A DNA stretch of 56,590 nt from an uncultured Eubacteriales bacterium (GTDB taxonomy: Bacteria; Bacillota; Clostridia; Oscillospirales; Oscillospiraceae). Positions 15,606-23,543 of the stretch are shown one piece after another. How positions within the stretch are numbered: position 1 is the first letter of the stretch; each line of letters starts with the position of its first letter. The translations under genes and the position numbers were made by a program. The stretch spans positions 1 to 56,590 of the forward strand of contig ONVI01000011.1 of assembly GCA_900321275.1 (NCBI GenBank). The letters run 5' to 3'. Under the pieces are notes generated by a model. It saw nothing but the letters and a program-made list of their open reading frames with translations, ran no database searches and was not told the origin of the DNA.

Positions 15606-17161
15606 ACAGGATAATTCTCCCTGATATAGTCCACAACAGCGGCACAGCCTGCATCATTCAAATGGCAGCCGCGGGATGACAGATCCAGGCAGTAGTCCTC
15701 GCGGAGCTGGCCTGTTTCGTCACGCACCGCGCTGGCAATATCCACAAAGGGGATATCATACTCCCGGCACATGCCGCACAGTCTCAGATCCAGCTCAAAC
15801 CGGCTTTCATTCGAGACGCCCGCGTAGCCGTTCATCTTCGGGAGCACCGGCAGAATGACGATGCGGATATTCGGATTCTGATCCCGGATCTCCTTGATCA
15901 GCAGCCGGTATTTCGCGAGATAGGCCTCCCGGTGATAAGCGCCCGGATTTGCGTAGCCGAGGCAAAGCCATACGGACTTTGCGTTCATGTTCTTCAGGCG
16001 CCTGGCAAGATCGCCGATCTCACTCTCCCCCTCGAGCAGTTTTTCGACGGAGAGCTGGTTTTCGGTCAGAAACTGCGCGTCGTCCAGATAATCCCGCTCC
16101 ACCTCGCGCAGCCAGTCCACATAGGCGCCCAGCCCTTCGATCACCGCGTCGCCCACAAAGACCGCGCCTCTGAAATCGCCGGGGACTGCTTTGCGGGTCT
16201 CGCCCGTGCGCAGCGGCTCTCCGGTCACGGGAATCTCATAGCGCTCCGGATTTAGCAGCTTTTCTTCCTCGGGATCAAGCTCACGTATCTTGGACAGGAT
16301 CGTGCGCTTTTCGGACTGGAGTTTCATGGGATCCGTGAAGCTGTAGCCGTTTGCCTTGAGCGCATCCACCAGCCACATCACGATGTCCGGCAGAAGCGCA
16401 AAGCGCTCATCCTCGGTGCTCCACTCCCAGCGGATGCCGGGGCTCGGATCGATCGCCGGACGTTCGTCCAGCTTTCTGCCGGGGTCGTCATATTCGTTCT
16501 CGTCAAGCTCCTGTCCGAGCTTGACCGTGATAATGCTGCCGCGCAGAACATTCAGGACATAGGTCTCGGCGTCCTCCTGCGCGCGGAAGCTCTTGTGGTT
16601 CAGAAAAGCGGTCGGCTCGACCGCAGCCCGCAGTCCGGCGGCGGCAACCGCGCGCAGGACGCCGTCAGTATGGATCGTGCCGTTGCAGCGGGCCAGTTCC
16701 GGCTCTCTGCCGCAGGCGGCCGCGATCTCCTTCTGCGCCATCTTGAAGCGGCGCATGTTCTTATACGCGGAGAGCGTCTCCAGATGCTTTCCCCCGCTCA
16801 TGCCGTAATTGCCGATCGCAAAGCCCTGCGCGGCAAGCTTCTGCAAGACCTGCGGGTTTTCATTCGCGGTAATGCCGGAGATGAAGAACGTGGAAGGTAC
16901 GTCTCTGTCCTTCAAGACCTGGGCAATTGCCTCCATTGTCGCCGCATCCGTATAGCCCTCAAAAATCAGGCTGACAACCTTGCGGTCTGTCTCAACGCCG
17001 GTCAGAAGCTGCGCGGGCTGCGCCGTAACTGCCGGTTCGGGCGATGGTGTTACGGTCGGCGTCTGCGGCTGAGTCGCCGGGGTCTCGGCCTTTTTGCAGC
17101 CGGTCATGGACAGCAGAAGCGACAAGAGCAGCATCAGAACAATAATTCTCTTCAAGGCCAT
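15602..17161 (-). CDS. Lipoprotein with polysaccharide-deacetylase-like and SGNH-hydrolase domains
   Basis: A 519-residue protein with a lipoprotein signal peptide (lipobox LSMTGC, Cys22), so it should be lipid-anchored outside. After a Thr/Pro-rich linker a NodB-like fold (about 55-270) shows VSLIFEGYTDAATMEAIAQVL and VPSTFFISG but lacks the two catalytic Asp. From about 325 a GDSL/SGNH hydrolase domain follows: GAVFVGDAVIEGL (block I with Ala instead of Ser), LCLGYANPGAY and GCHLNDAGC (His block). AlgX/AlgJ and PatB-type relatives move acetyl groups on polysaccharides. Loss of the usual nucleophile Ser makes its chemistry uncertain. The ATG overlaps the upstream stop (TGATG), so translation is coupled. 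Confidence 0.75.
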   Translation of the reverse strand: MALKRIIVLMLLLSLLLSMTGCKKAETPATQPQTPTVTPSPEPAVTAQPAQLLTGVETDRKVVSLIFEGYTDAATMEAIAQVLKDRDVPSTFFISGITANENPQVLQKLAAQGFAIGNYGMSGGKHLETLSAYKNMRRFKMAQKEIAAACGREPELARCNGTIHTDGVLRAVAAAGLRAAVEPTAFLNHKSFRAQEDAETYVLNVLRGSIITVKLGQELDENEYDDPGRKLDERPAIDPSPGIRWEWSTEDERFALLPDIVMWLVDALKANGYSFTDPMKLQSEKRTILSKIRELDPEEEKLLNPERYEIPVTGEPLRTGETRKAVPGDFRGAVFVGDAVIEGLGAYVDWLREVERDYLDDAQFLTENQLSVEKLLEGESEIGDLARRLKNMNAKSVWLCLGYANPGAYHREAYLAKYRLLIKEIRDQNPNIRIVILPVLPKMNGYAGVSNESRFELDLRLCGMCREYDIPFVDIASAVRDETGQLREDYCLDLSSRGCHLNDAGCAAVVDYIRENYPV

Positions 17162-17871
17162 CACCACTTTTCCACGGCATTGTCGGGATCCTGTAAATCC
17201 CCTTCCGCCTCGATTCCGCGGAGCGTACGCAGGGACTGATCCAGATCGTTCTGCAGATTGAAATAGCGGTTTTCCAGCTCCTGACGGAAGCCCATCGCGT
17301 TGAAGTACGATGCGCGGACGGACGCAAGCGCGCGAGAGCGCATACTTTCGGCGTCGTCGATCATTTTCTGGCTCATGGCCGTCGCGCTCTCAATGATCTG
17401 CTGGGCGCGTTTGTTCGCTTCCCCGACGGGATCCGCCAAAAGAAGCTGATCTTTCTCCTCAAGCTCCCGCCGCTGGCGGGCGACACGGCTGCCGAGAACT
17501 GCAGCCTGAGATTTTGCGAGATCCAGCTCTGTCTGGAACTCACCCATTTTCACGTTTAAATCATCCAGCTCCATGCGGAGGCTGTACACCTCTTTTTCGC
17601 GCGTCCTGCATTCCTCGCTGAGCATCCGGTTTCGCTCCGTCAGGCGCTCATTTTCTTCCCGCAGGCGCGCGGCGTCCAGCTGAAGCTCCTTCAGCTCGGC
17701 GGCAATCCTCCGGGAATCCGCAAGCTCCTTCTTGACGCGCTCTTCGGCGGCGGCCTGTTCCTCATCCTTCTGCCGCAGAAGCTGCTCCGCCGTGTCGAGA
17801 AGGCGGTCGACATCCTCGGTCGGGTAACTGCCGAAGAGGTTCTTTTTTAACTGGTCTCTTTTCAGTTCCAT
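17161..17871 (-). CDS. DivIVA-like coiled-coil protein
   Basis: A 236-residue soluble protein. The first 30 residues (MELKRDQLKKNLFGSYPTED, then VDRLL) resemble the membrane-curvature-sensing N-terminus of DivIVA/GpsB, including the FxGY-like LFGSY. Residues about 30-150 are a long heptad-rich coiled coil full of Glu, Arg and Leu; a second helical stretch (about 150-225) with EANKRAQQIIESA is typical of DivIVA tails. DivIVA proteins gather at poles and septa and recruit other proteins. Inside this operon it may place the polymer synthase in the cell, which is inference. It follows the Pro/Ala-rich membrane protein by 12 bp. Confidence 0.65.
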   Translation of the reverse strand: MELKRDQLKKNLFGSYPTEDVDRLLDTAEQLLRQKDEEQAAAEERVKKELADSRRIAAELKELQLDAARLREENERLTERNRMLSEECRTREKEVYSLRMELDDLNVKMGEFQTELDLAKSQAAVLGSRVARQRRELEEKDQLLLADPVGEANKRAQQIIESATAMSQKMIDDAESMRSRALASVRASYFNAMGFRQELENRYFNLQNDLDQSLRTLRGIEAEGDLQDPDNAVEKW

Positions 17872-17883
17872 CTTTCCGTCCCC

Positions 17884-18672
17884 TCACTGCAGCAGATATT
17901 GTAAGAGCCCTGACTCATAGACGCAGAAGGCAAAAGAACCTGCCGTGAGCAAAAAGAGAATCATATTGATAAAGGATAGGACAACCGAGCGATCCTCTTC
18001 CTCTTCGTCAGGGATTTCGATCTCCTGAACGACATGCTCACTGCGCTCACTGTCGGGAGTCCAGTATGTCGTGCGCACCGGATCCAGAAAGGTGTCCGGC
18101 TTCCTGTCCGCCGGCTTTTCCGGTGTGTGAGCCGGAGCTGCGGGCTTTATCGGAGGTTCAGATACAGGCTGCTCCGCCGCAGGGGCGGGCGCGGGCTGCT
18201 CCGCCGCGTGGACAGGCGCGGGCTGTTCCGCCGCAGGAGCGGGTGCGGGCTGCTCTGCCGCTGATACTGCAGGCTTCCCGGCAGACTCGTCCGTCGACGG
18301 GGGCGCCGGCTCCGGTCTCGATTCGGGCTCGGACATTTCTCTGCGGAACGCGGCATGCACCGGTTCCGTCTGCGTTTCCTCCGAATCTTCCGGAATGGAA
18401 TTCTCCGCAATATAACTTGCCAGCTTATACGAGTTTTGCCCTGTTATGCTGTATACAAGGCAGGCCTGCGCCCTGATATAAAAATTCAAATCCTCAGGCG
18501 GATTGGTATACGCATATTTCTTTCTGAAATCCGTGAGAACAGCGTCTGCAAGAAGTTCTCTTGCCTCTTTGTCGGTGCACCATTTTTCCGCTTCCGTCAG
18601 TGCTGTATCCCGCCACTGACGCGTGAACGCCTCATAACGCGCGCGGTCAGCGAGACCTGCCATATTGCTCAT
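17884..18672 (-). CDS. Unrecognised Pro/Ala-repeat protein with a C-terminal membrane helix
   Basis: A 262-residue protein with no family I recognise. Residues 1-95 are helical and charged (RARYEAFTRQWRDTALTEAE). Residues about 100-200 are low-complexity and built from AAEQPAPAP-type repeats, at least four near-copies. Near 201-230 are TTYWTPDSERSEHVVQEIEI and an acidic run DEEEEDRS. A single hydrophobic helix (about 233-255) lies next to the C-terminus, as in tail-anchored proteins. The Pro/Ala linker would reach from the membrane into the cytoplasm. AAGGGG precedes ATG 18672. It sits between the sugar dehydrogenase (18 bp) and the DivIVA-like gene (12 bp), so a scaffolding role is possible. 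Confidence 0.6.
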   Translation of the reverse strand: MSNMAGLADRARYEAFTRQWRDTALTEAEKWCTDKEARELLADAVLTDFRKKYAYTNPPEDLNFYIRAQACLVYSITGQNSYKLASYIAENSIPEDSEETQTEPVHAAFRREMSEPESRPEPAPPSTDESAGKPAVSAAEQPAPAPAAEQPAPVHAAEQPAPAPAAEQPVSEPPIKPAAPAHTPEKPADRKPDTFLDPVRTTYWTPDSERSEHVVQEIEIPDEEEEDRSVVLSFINMILFLLTAGSFAFCVYESGLLQYLLQ

Positions 18673-18690
18673 TTGAAGTACCCCTTCGTT

Positions 18691-20025
18691 TTACAGTCTC
18701 CACCAGATGATGTCGCTCTTCTTAAGTTCGTTGATATCAAATATACCTTTAATATCAATCAGGATCTTCACGTCATTTCTGCCGAAAAGACGCAGCAGGC
18801 CTTCGACGCCGAGCTCGCAGAACTCTCTGTGCGCCACTGCCACGACCACACAGTCCGCATCGCGGATCTCGTCCATCGGCGTCAGCGTCAGGCCGTAAAC
18901 CTTTTTTGCGGCGTCAGGGTCAGCCCAGGGATCGACGATCGCCGTTTCAATTCCGTATTTGCCCAGTTCAGAAACAATGTCGGCCACGCGGCTGTTGCGC
19001 ACATCCGGGCAGTTTTCCTTGAAGGTGAGGCCAAGCATGACGACCCTGCTCTTCTTCGGCGCAAGGCCCGCCTGGACCATTTTTTTCACGGTCTTATGCG
19101 CCACGAACTCCGCCATGCCGTCGTTTACGATGCGGCCGTTCAGAATGATCTGGCTGTGATAGCCCAACTTCTCCGCCTCATAGGTAAAATAGTACGGGTC
19201 CACGCCGATGCAGTGACCGCCGACCAGGCCGGGCTTAAAGCCGAGAGCGTTCCACTTTGTATTCATGCCGTCGATGACCTCATTGGTGTCGATGCCCATG
19301 CGGTCAAAAACCATGGCCAGTTCGTTCATGAAGGCGATGTTGATGTCCCGCTGGCTGTTTTCGACGACCTTTACCGCCTCCGCGGTCTTGATGCTGCTGA
19401 CCGGGAAAGTGCCGGCCGCGATTATGATATCATAGACCTGTTTGATGATACGACAGGTCTCGTCATCCATACCGGAGACAATCTTCCGGATCGTTGTCAG
19501 CGTATGTACCGTATCGCCCGGATTGATGCGCTCCGGACTGTAGCCGATCTTGAAGTCCACCCCGCAGGTGAGGCCGGATTCCTCCTCCAGAATCGGAACG
19601 CAGATATCCTCCGTCACGCCGGGATAGACAGTGGATTCATAAACCACGACAGAGCCCGGCGTCAGGTTGCGCCCCAGAATGCGTGAGGCGTTCTGCACCG
19701 GAAACAGATCAGGGGTATGGTCGGTATTGATGGGCGTAGGCACAGCGATGATATGAAACTTCGCCTCGCGCAGCTTCGTCTCGTCGGAGGTAAAATCCAC
19801 CGTCGTGCTGCGGATCGCTTCATTGCCGACCTCCATGGTCGGGTCTATCCCACATTTATACTGCTGAATTCTCGCCTCGTGATGGTTAAAGCCGATCACA
19901 CGCACGTGCTTTGCATATTCCACCGCCAGCGGCATGCCGACATAGCCCAGGCCGATCACGGAAAGGCACGTCTCTCCGCTGCGAAGCCGCTCATACAGTG
20001 TCCCGTAATCACATTCTGTTTTCAT
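18691..20025 (-). CDS. UDP-N-acetylhexosamine 6-dehydrogenase (WbpO/TviB/WbpA-type nucleotide-sugar dehydrogenase)
   Basis: A 444-residue NAD-dependent enzyme that oxidises the C6 of a UDP-sugar to the uronic acid. The Rossmann motif is GLGYVG (25-30), the central EAVKVVENSQRDINIAFMNE is typical, and the catalytic Cys272 lies in GGHCIGVDPYYFTYEAEKLG, the form found in UDP-GlcNAc/GalNAc dehydrogenases (WbpA, TviB) rather than UDP-glucose dehydrogenase. The C-terminal domain VVMLGLTFKENCPDVRNSR is intact. It is the first gene of the eight-gene operon and would supply its uronic-acid precursor. Two promoters precede it (20097-20126 and 20224-20252). Substrate choice is inferred from family resemblance. 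Confidence 0.9.
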   Translation of the reverse strand: MKTECDYGTLYERLRSGETCLSVIGLGYVGMPLAVEYAKHVRVIGFNHHEARIQQYKCGIDPTMEVGNEAIRSTTVDFTSDETKLREAKFHIIAVPTPINTDHTPDLFPVQNASRILGRNLTPGSVVVYESTVYPGVTEDICVPILEEESGLTCGVDFKIGYSPERINPGDTVHTLTTIRKIVSGMDDETCRIIKQVYDIIIAAGTFPVSSIKTAEAVKVVENSQRDINIAFMNELAMVFDRMGIDTNEVIDGMNTKWNALGFKPGLVGGHCIGVDPYYFTYEAEKLGYHSQIILNGRIVNDGMAEFVAHKTVKKMVQAGLAPKKSRVVMLGLTFKENCPDVRNSRVADIVSELGKYGIETAIVDPWADPDAAKKVYGLTLTPMDEIRDADCVVVAVAHREFCELGVEGLLRLFGRNDVKILIDIKGIFDINELKKSDIIWWRL

Positions 20026-20096
20026 ACCTTACCTCTTTTGCCGAAGCCGCCCAAACCATGCGGCATTCCGCATTATGAAAATGACAAATTTGTAAT

Positions 20097-20126
20097 ATTT
20101 TATCTCTATCTCCATGCCGCTGTCAA
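20097..20126 (-). promoter_or_regulatory. Proximal promoter of the exopolysaccharide operon
   Basis: Minus-strand TTGACA (20121-20126), 18-bp spacer, TAAAAT (20097-20102). The palindrome ACAAATTTGT lies just downstream (about 20083-20092) and could be an operator. Confidence 0.6.
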
Positions 20127-20179
20127 GTCTATTATTCCTACCATGCAAAAAAGGCGCTTTTTTGTCAGCAGCGCAGATA

Positions 20180-20220
20180 TACGCTTCAATATGGGACATG
20201 CCGTCCCGCATTGAAGCGTA
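20180..20220 (-). promoter_or_regulatory. Long hairpin at the 5' end of the exopolysaccharide transcript
   Basis: Arms 20180-20197 and 20203-20220 pair over 18 bp with one mismatch and one wobble, around a 5-nt loop. The start of transcription from the promoter at 20224-20252 is expected near 20217, so the RNA would begin within this hairpin. It could protect the message or respond to a regulator. A weak AAAAAAGG/CGCTTTTTT palindrome follows in the leader. Confidence 0.55.
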
Positions 20221-20223
20221 AAT

Positions 20224-20252
20224 ATTATACCCTATTATCAAGGCAAATTCAA
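20224..20252 (-). promoter_or_regulatory. Distal promoter of the exopolysaccharide operon
   Basis: Minus-strand TTGAAT (20247-20252), 17-bp spacer and perfect TATAAT (20224-20229). Leader of about 190 nt to the dehydrogenase gene. A 10-bp inverted repeat GGGCTTTTTT/AAAAAAGCCC (20261-20293) lies directly upstream. Confidence 0.7.
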
Positions 20253-20328
20253 GATATCGTGGGCTTTTTTGCCGCAAAGCCTCAAAAAAGCCCTCTCCTT
20301 ATGCGTGCAAAAGGCGCTTCATATTAAG

Positions 20329-20372
20329 AAACGCACGGCATACCGGCAGTTTTGCGGTGATGCTGTGCGTTT
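20329..20372 (-). terminator. Probable terminator of the TetR gene
   Basis: AACGCACGGCAT and TGATGCTGTGCGTT pair around 20329-20372 with a few mismatches; on the minus strand the stem is followed by TTTCTT. It separates the regulator from the exopolysaccharide operon. Confidence 0.55.
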
Positions 20373-20382
20373 TCGCTGCGTT

Positions 20383-21051
20383 TTACGGCGTTTTCGGAAG
20401 CGTTGGCGCTGTGGTGAACTCCCGCAGGATCGCGTTTTTCAGCAGCAGAAGCTCCCCTTCCGGTTCACCGGCCCCTTCAGCCAGGTAAACAAGACCCACC
20501 GCATAGCGCGTCACTGCGGCCAGCATGATGTGAAACACTGAGGAGATCATCTCCGTCTCGGAAATGTCCGTGCGCACCGTGCCATCCTTCTTTGCCTTGT
20601 CGTAGACGCTGTGGAAGTTGGCCATGATTCTTCCGATCATGTCCAGATATGGACTCATTTGCTCCCGGGAGGGCTGTTCGCTTCTTATATAGATATTGAA
20701 AAATTGATTGAACCGCAGGATATCCCGCTCATTGCGGTACAGCTCCAGAAACAGCTCCAAATAGCGGTCAAGATGCTCGGCGGCGGTCAGATTCGTCAGC
20801 TCCGCCGCCGGGTTGGCGGCCTGCTGCGTCCGGATGTATTCTTCCCATTTCCAGGTGCTGACGGCGACAACCAGATCGGACTTGGCGGAGAAATAACGAT
20901 AGAGCGAAGAGCGCCCTACCCCGGCAGCTTCAGCGATCTCGGGCATTGTAACGGTCTCGATCCCGCGCTGCGAAAAAAGGCGGAAGCCCTCCTCCAGAAT
21001 GCGCCTGCGCTTCTGCGCCATCTGTGCGGCATCCTTCGCTTTATCCCTCAC
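20383..21051 (-). CDS. TetR/AcrR-family transcriptional regulator
   Basis: A 222-residue regulator. The N-terminal helix-turn-helix is clear: RRRILEEGFRLFSQRGIETV, then EIAEAAGVGRSSLYRYFSAK (about 17-62). The C-terminal ligand-binding part is a variable helical bundle whose effector cannot be read. It is divergent from the carbohydrate ABC operon (start-to-start about 270 bp), and an inverted repeat TGCGTAT/ATACGCA (21163-21187) lies between, so control of itself and perhaps of the transporter is likely. It is separated from the exopolysaccharide operon by a terminator-like hairpin. Confidence 0.88.
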   Translation of the reverse strand: MRDKAKDAAQMAQKRRRILEEGFRLFSQRGIETVTMPEIAEAAGVGRSSLYRYFSAKSDLVVAVSTWKWEEYIRTQQAANPAAELTNLTAAEHLDRYLELFLELYRNERDILRFNQFFNIYIRSEQPSREQMSPYLDMIGRIMANFHSVYDKAKKDGTVRTDISETEMISSVFHIMLAAVTRYAVGLVYLAEGAGEPEGELLLLKNAILREFTTAPTLPKTP

Positions 21052-21162
21052 ACAATCAACTCCTTTGCCGCGAAGCCGTTCGGGCCGCTGCGCGCCCGTC
21101 CGGTGGAATTATACCCATCGGAGCAGAATAATGCAAGCGGCTTTGTATGGAGCCGCCGTTTT

Positions 21163-21187
21163 TGCGTATTGTAGAAAAACATACGCA
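21163..21187. promoter_or_regulatory. Inverted repeat, candidate operator of the TetR regulator
   Basis: Perfect 7-bp arms TGCGTAT (21163-21169) and ATACGCA (21181-21187) with an 11-bp spacer, in the divergent region between the TetR gene and the ABC operon. Total span of 25 bp suits a TetR dimer. Confidence 0.4.
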
Positions 21188-21246
21188 TTTTTTGTATATA
21201 TTGTATAAAAACAGCTTTGAAAACTTTGAGAATATGGGTTAATCTA

Positions 21247-21275
21247 TTGACAAACAGACGGCGCAAAAGTAAAAT
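21247..21275 (+). promoter_or_regulatory. Promoter of the carbohydrate ABC operon
   Basis: Consensus TTGACA (21247-21252), 17-bp spacer, TAAAAT (21270-21275), about 40 bp before the AAGGAG ribosome site of the binding protein. Confidence 0.85.
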
Positions 21276-21322
21276 AAGCTTGTCGCTTCGGTGACATATC
21301 TTATGATAAGGAGATAAGGAAA

Positions 21323-22585
21323 ATGAAAAAGACGCTTGCCCTTCTGCTTGCGCTGACCATGGTGTTCGCGCTGCTTGTCTCGCCTGCCGCTTTTGCGGAC
21401 GAGCCGATCACTCTTGACGTCATCATTTGCCAGTACGGCCCCAATACCAACGATTGGTTCCTCGGCAAAGGCATGAACGGTACGAACTTTGTTGAGAAGT
21501 TTGAGGCCGAGAACCCCGGCATCAAGCTGAATCTTGACGTCGTTTCCTGGAACGATGTGTACACCGAGGTCGATACCCGCATTGCCAACAACAATGCGCC
21601 CGACATTCTGAATATCGACGTGTTTGCAAACTACGCAAACGAAGGTCTGCTCCTGCCCGTCAAGGACTACTGCCCCGACGATCTGTTTGCCGACTTCTTC
21701 CCCCAGTTCATCGCGCAGTCCGTGATTGACGACACCGTGTGGGCCGTTCCCGACCTGGCCTCCGCCCGCGCCCTGTTCTACAATGTCGACATGCTCAAGG
21801 AAGTCGGCGTTGAGGTTCCGACCACCTGGGCAGAGCTGGAAGACGCCTCCCAGGCCATCATCGACTACTACAACGGCGAGGTCTACCCCTGGGGCATTGA
21901 CCTGACCACCGACGAAGGCCAGGCCGCCTTCGCTTACTACACCTGGGGCAACGGCGGCGGCTTTGTCGATGCCGACGGCAATTGGGCTGTCAACTCCCCG
22001 GAGAACGTCGAGGGCATCAACTTCGCGCTCGGCCTTATCAAGAAGGGCTACACCAACCCCAATCCCGCCACCCAGACCCGCTATGACCTGCAGGATATGT
22101 TCGCTGCCGGCAAGATGGCCATGGTCATCGCCCCGAACCAGCTGCCCACATACGTCTCCGATAAGGGCGGCAACATCACCATGGCAACCGCCGGCATCCC
22201 CGCCAACGAAGGCAAGACCGGCTCCTCCGTCGGCGTTATGGACCGTGTGATGGCTTTCAAGGACGACGCCGCCCCCGATCAGGCCGCCCGCAACGAGGCC
22301 ATCGGCAAGTTCCTCAAGTTCTTTTACGATCCCGAGAACTATGTCGGCTGGGTCAGCATGGAAGGCTTCCTGCCCGCCGTCAACTCCGCCGTTGAAGCGC
22401 TCGTCGCCTCCGATCCCAGCTTCGCCGCGTGGCTCGACGTTCTCGGCACCTGCCAGTTCTATCCCGCCGCCAAGGCCGAGTGGGATCAGGTCAAGCAGGG
22501 CGTTATCGCTGCCGAGCAGGCCGCGCTGACCGGCGCCGATATCCAGACCGAGCTTGACGCTCTCCAGGCCGCTCTCGTCGGCTGA
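21323..22585 (+). CDS. Extracellular carbohydrate-binding protein of an ABC importer
   Basis: A 420-residue solute-binding protein of the MalE-like class. Signal peptide with cleavage after AFA (about residue 26); mature protein starts DEPITLDVIICQYGPNTNDW. Family landmarks include NAPDILNIDVF, LLPVKDY, VWAVPDLASARALFYNVDML and MAMVIAPNQLPTYV. There is no lipobox Cys, so unlike most Gram-positive binding proteins it is not obviously lipid-anchored. The codon choice is strongly biased to C-ending codons, suggesting high expression. It is followed by a hairpin (22597-22630) that would leave less message for the permeases. The sugar is unknown. Confidence 0.88.
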   Translation: MKKTLALLLALTMVFALLVSPAAFADEPITLDVIICQYGPNTNDWFLGKGMNGTNFVEKFEAENPGIKLNLDVVSWNDVYTEVDTRIANNNAPDILNIDVFANYANEGLLLPVKDYCPDDLFADFFPQFIAQSVIDDTVWAVPDLASARALFYNVDMLKEVGVEVPTTWAELEDASQAIIDYYNGEVYPWGIDLTTDEGQAAFAYYTWGNGGGFVDADGNWAVNSPENVEGINFALGLIKKGYTNPNPATQTRYDLQDMFAAGKMAMVIAPNQLPTYVSDKGGNITMATAGIPANEGKTGSSVGVMDRVMAFKDDAAPDQAARNEAIGKFLKFFYDPENYVGWVSMEGFLPAVNSAVEALVASDPSFAAWLDVLGTCQFYPAAKAEWDQVKQGVIAAEQAALTGADIQTELDALQAALVG

Positions 22586-22596
22586 ATCAGCTTTTT

Positions 22597-22630
22597 ACGG
22601 AGCCGGCTGAAACCAGCCGGCTCCGTTTCG
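22597..22630 (+). terminator. Hairpin after the binding-protein gene (partial terminator)
   Basis: Perfect 13-bp GC-rich stem (22597-22609 with 22614-22626), loop AAAC, followed by TTCGT. Only a short T tract, so probably a leaky terminator or stabilising stem that raises binding-protein mRNA over permease mRNA. Confidence 0.7.
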
Positions 22631-22655
22631 TATTCCTACAAAGGAGGCGTGATCC

Positions 22656-23543
22656 TTGAATTCACCTCTGAACCGGCATAAGTGGGAGCCCTATCTCTGG
22701 CTGCTGCCCAGCATCATTCTGATCGCGGTCTTTGTGGTTTTCCCCATCATCATCGTCTTCAAGCTCTCCTTCAGTGAAATCTCGAAGGCCGGCGTCATCG
22801 GCGGCTACATCGGCTTTCAGAACTATAGGGACGCGGTGCATCTGCCCGCGTTCAGGACCGTCATGCTCAACACCTTCTGGTGGGTCATCTCGGTCGTCGG
22901 CATTTCCACCATTCTCGGCTTTGTCGTCGCCATGGTGTTCAACCAGAAATTTCGCGGCCGCAAGATCGCCCGCGCGATTCTGGTCTTCCCCTGGGCGACC
23001 TCCCTGGTCATTCAGGCCTCGGTGTGGAACTACATCATCAAGTACGAGTACGGCAGCCTCAACAGCGTGCTGCTGAATCTCGGCATCATCAAACAGGCCA
23101 TCAACTGGCGCTCCAGCTATCAGATCGAGTTCATCTGGGAGTGCGGCGTCGGCATTTTCGTGACCGTCCCCTTCGTCGCGTTCTGTGTGCTCTCGGGTCT
23201 CCAGTCCATCGACGACTCCTATTATGAGGCCGCTACCGTGGACGGCGCTGGCTTCTGGGACAAGCTCTTCAAGATCACGCTGCCGATGGTACGCCCCTCG
23301 CTGACGGTGAGCACCGTTTTGAATATCATCTACGTCTTCAACTCTTTCCCCATCGTGTTCACGATGACCAAGGGCGCGCCCGCCAACAAGACGGACACCA
23401 TGATCACCTATCTCTATATGCTGTCGTTCTATGAGCGCAAGAAGGGCCCGGCGACGGCGCTTTCCGTCATCGGCTTCCTGATCCTGTGCGCCTGCGCCGG
23501 AATCTATATGATGACGGTCATGCGGAAGGAGGATGAACAGTGA
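22656..23543 (+). CDS. Sugar ABC transporter permease (MalF/UgpA-type)
   Basis: A 295-residue inner-membrane permease with six predicted helices. The cytoplasmic coupling loop EAA motif is clear: EAATVDGAGFWDKLFKITLP (around residue 195), followed by MVRPSL. The start is TTG at 22656 with AAAGGAGG 8 bp upstream; no ATG fits better. Its end overlaps the next permease gene by 4 bases. It should pair with that permease and an ATPase of the MsmK type encoded elsewhere. Confidence 0.9.
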   Translation: MNSPLNRHKWEPYLWLLPSIILIAVFVVFPIIIVFKLSFSEISKAGVIGGYIGFQNYRDAVHLPAFRTVMLNTFWWVISVVGISTILGFVVAMVFNQKFRGRKIARAILVFPWATSLVIQASVWNYIIKYEYGSLNSVLLNLGIIKQAINWRSSYQIEFIWECGVGIFVTVPFVAFCVLSGLQSIDDSYYEAATVDGAGFWDKLFKITLPMVRPSLTVSTVLNIIYVFNSFPIVFTMTKGAPANKTDTMITYLYMLSFYERKKGPATALSVIGFLILCACAGIYMMTVMRKEDEQ

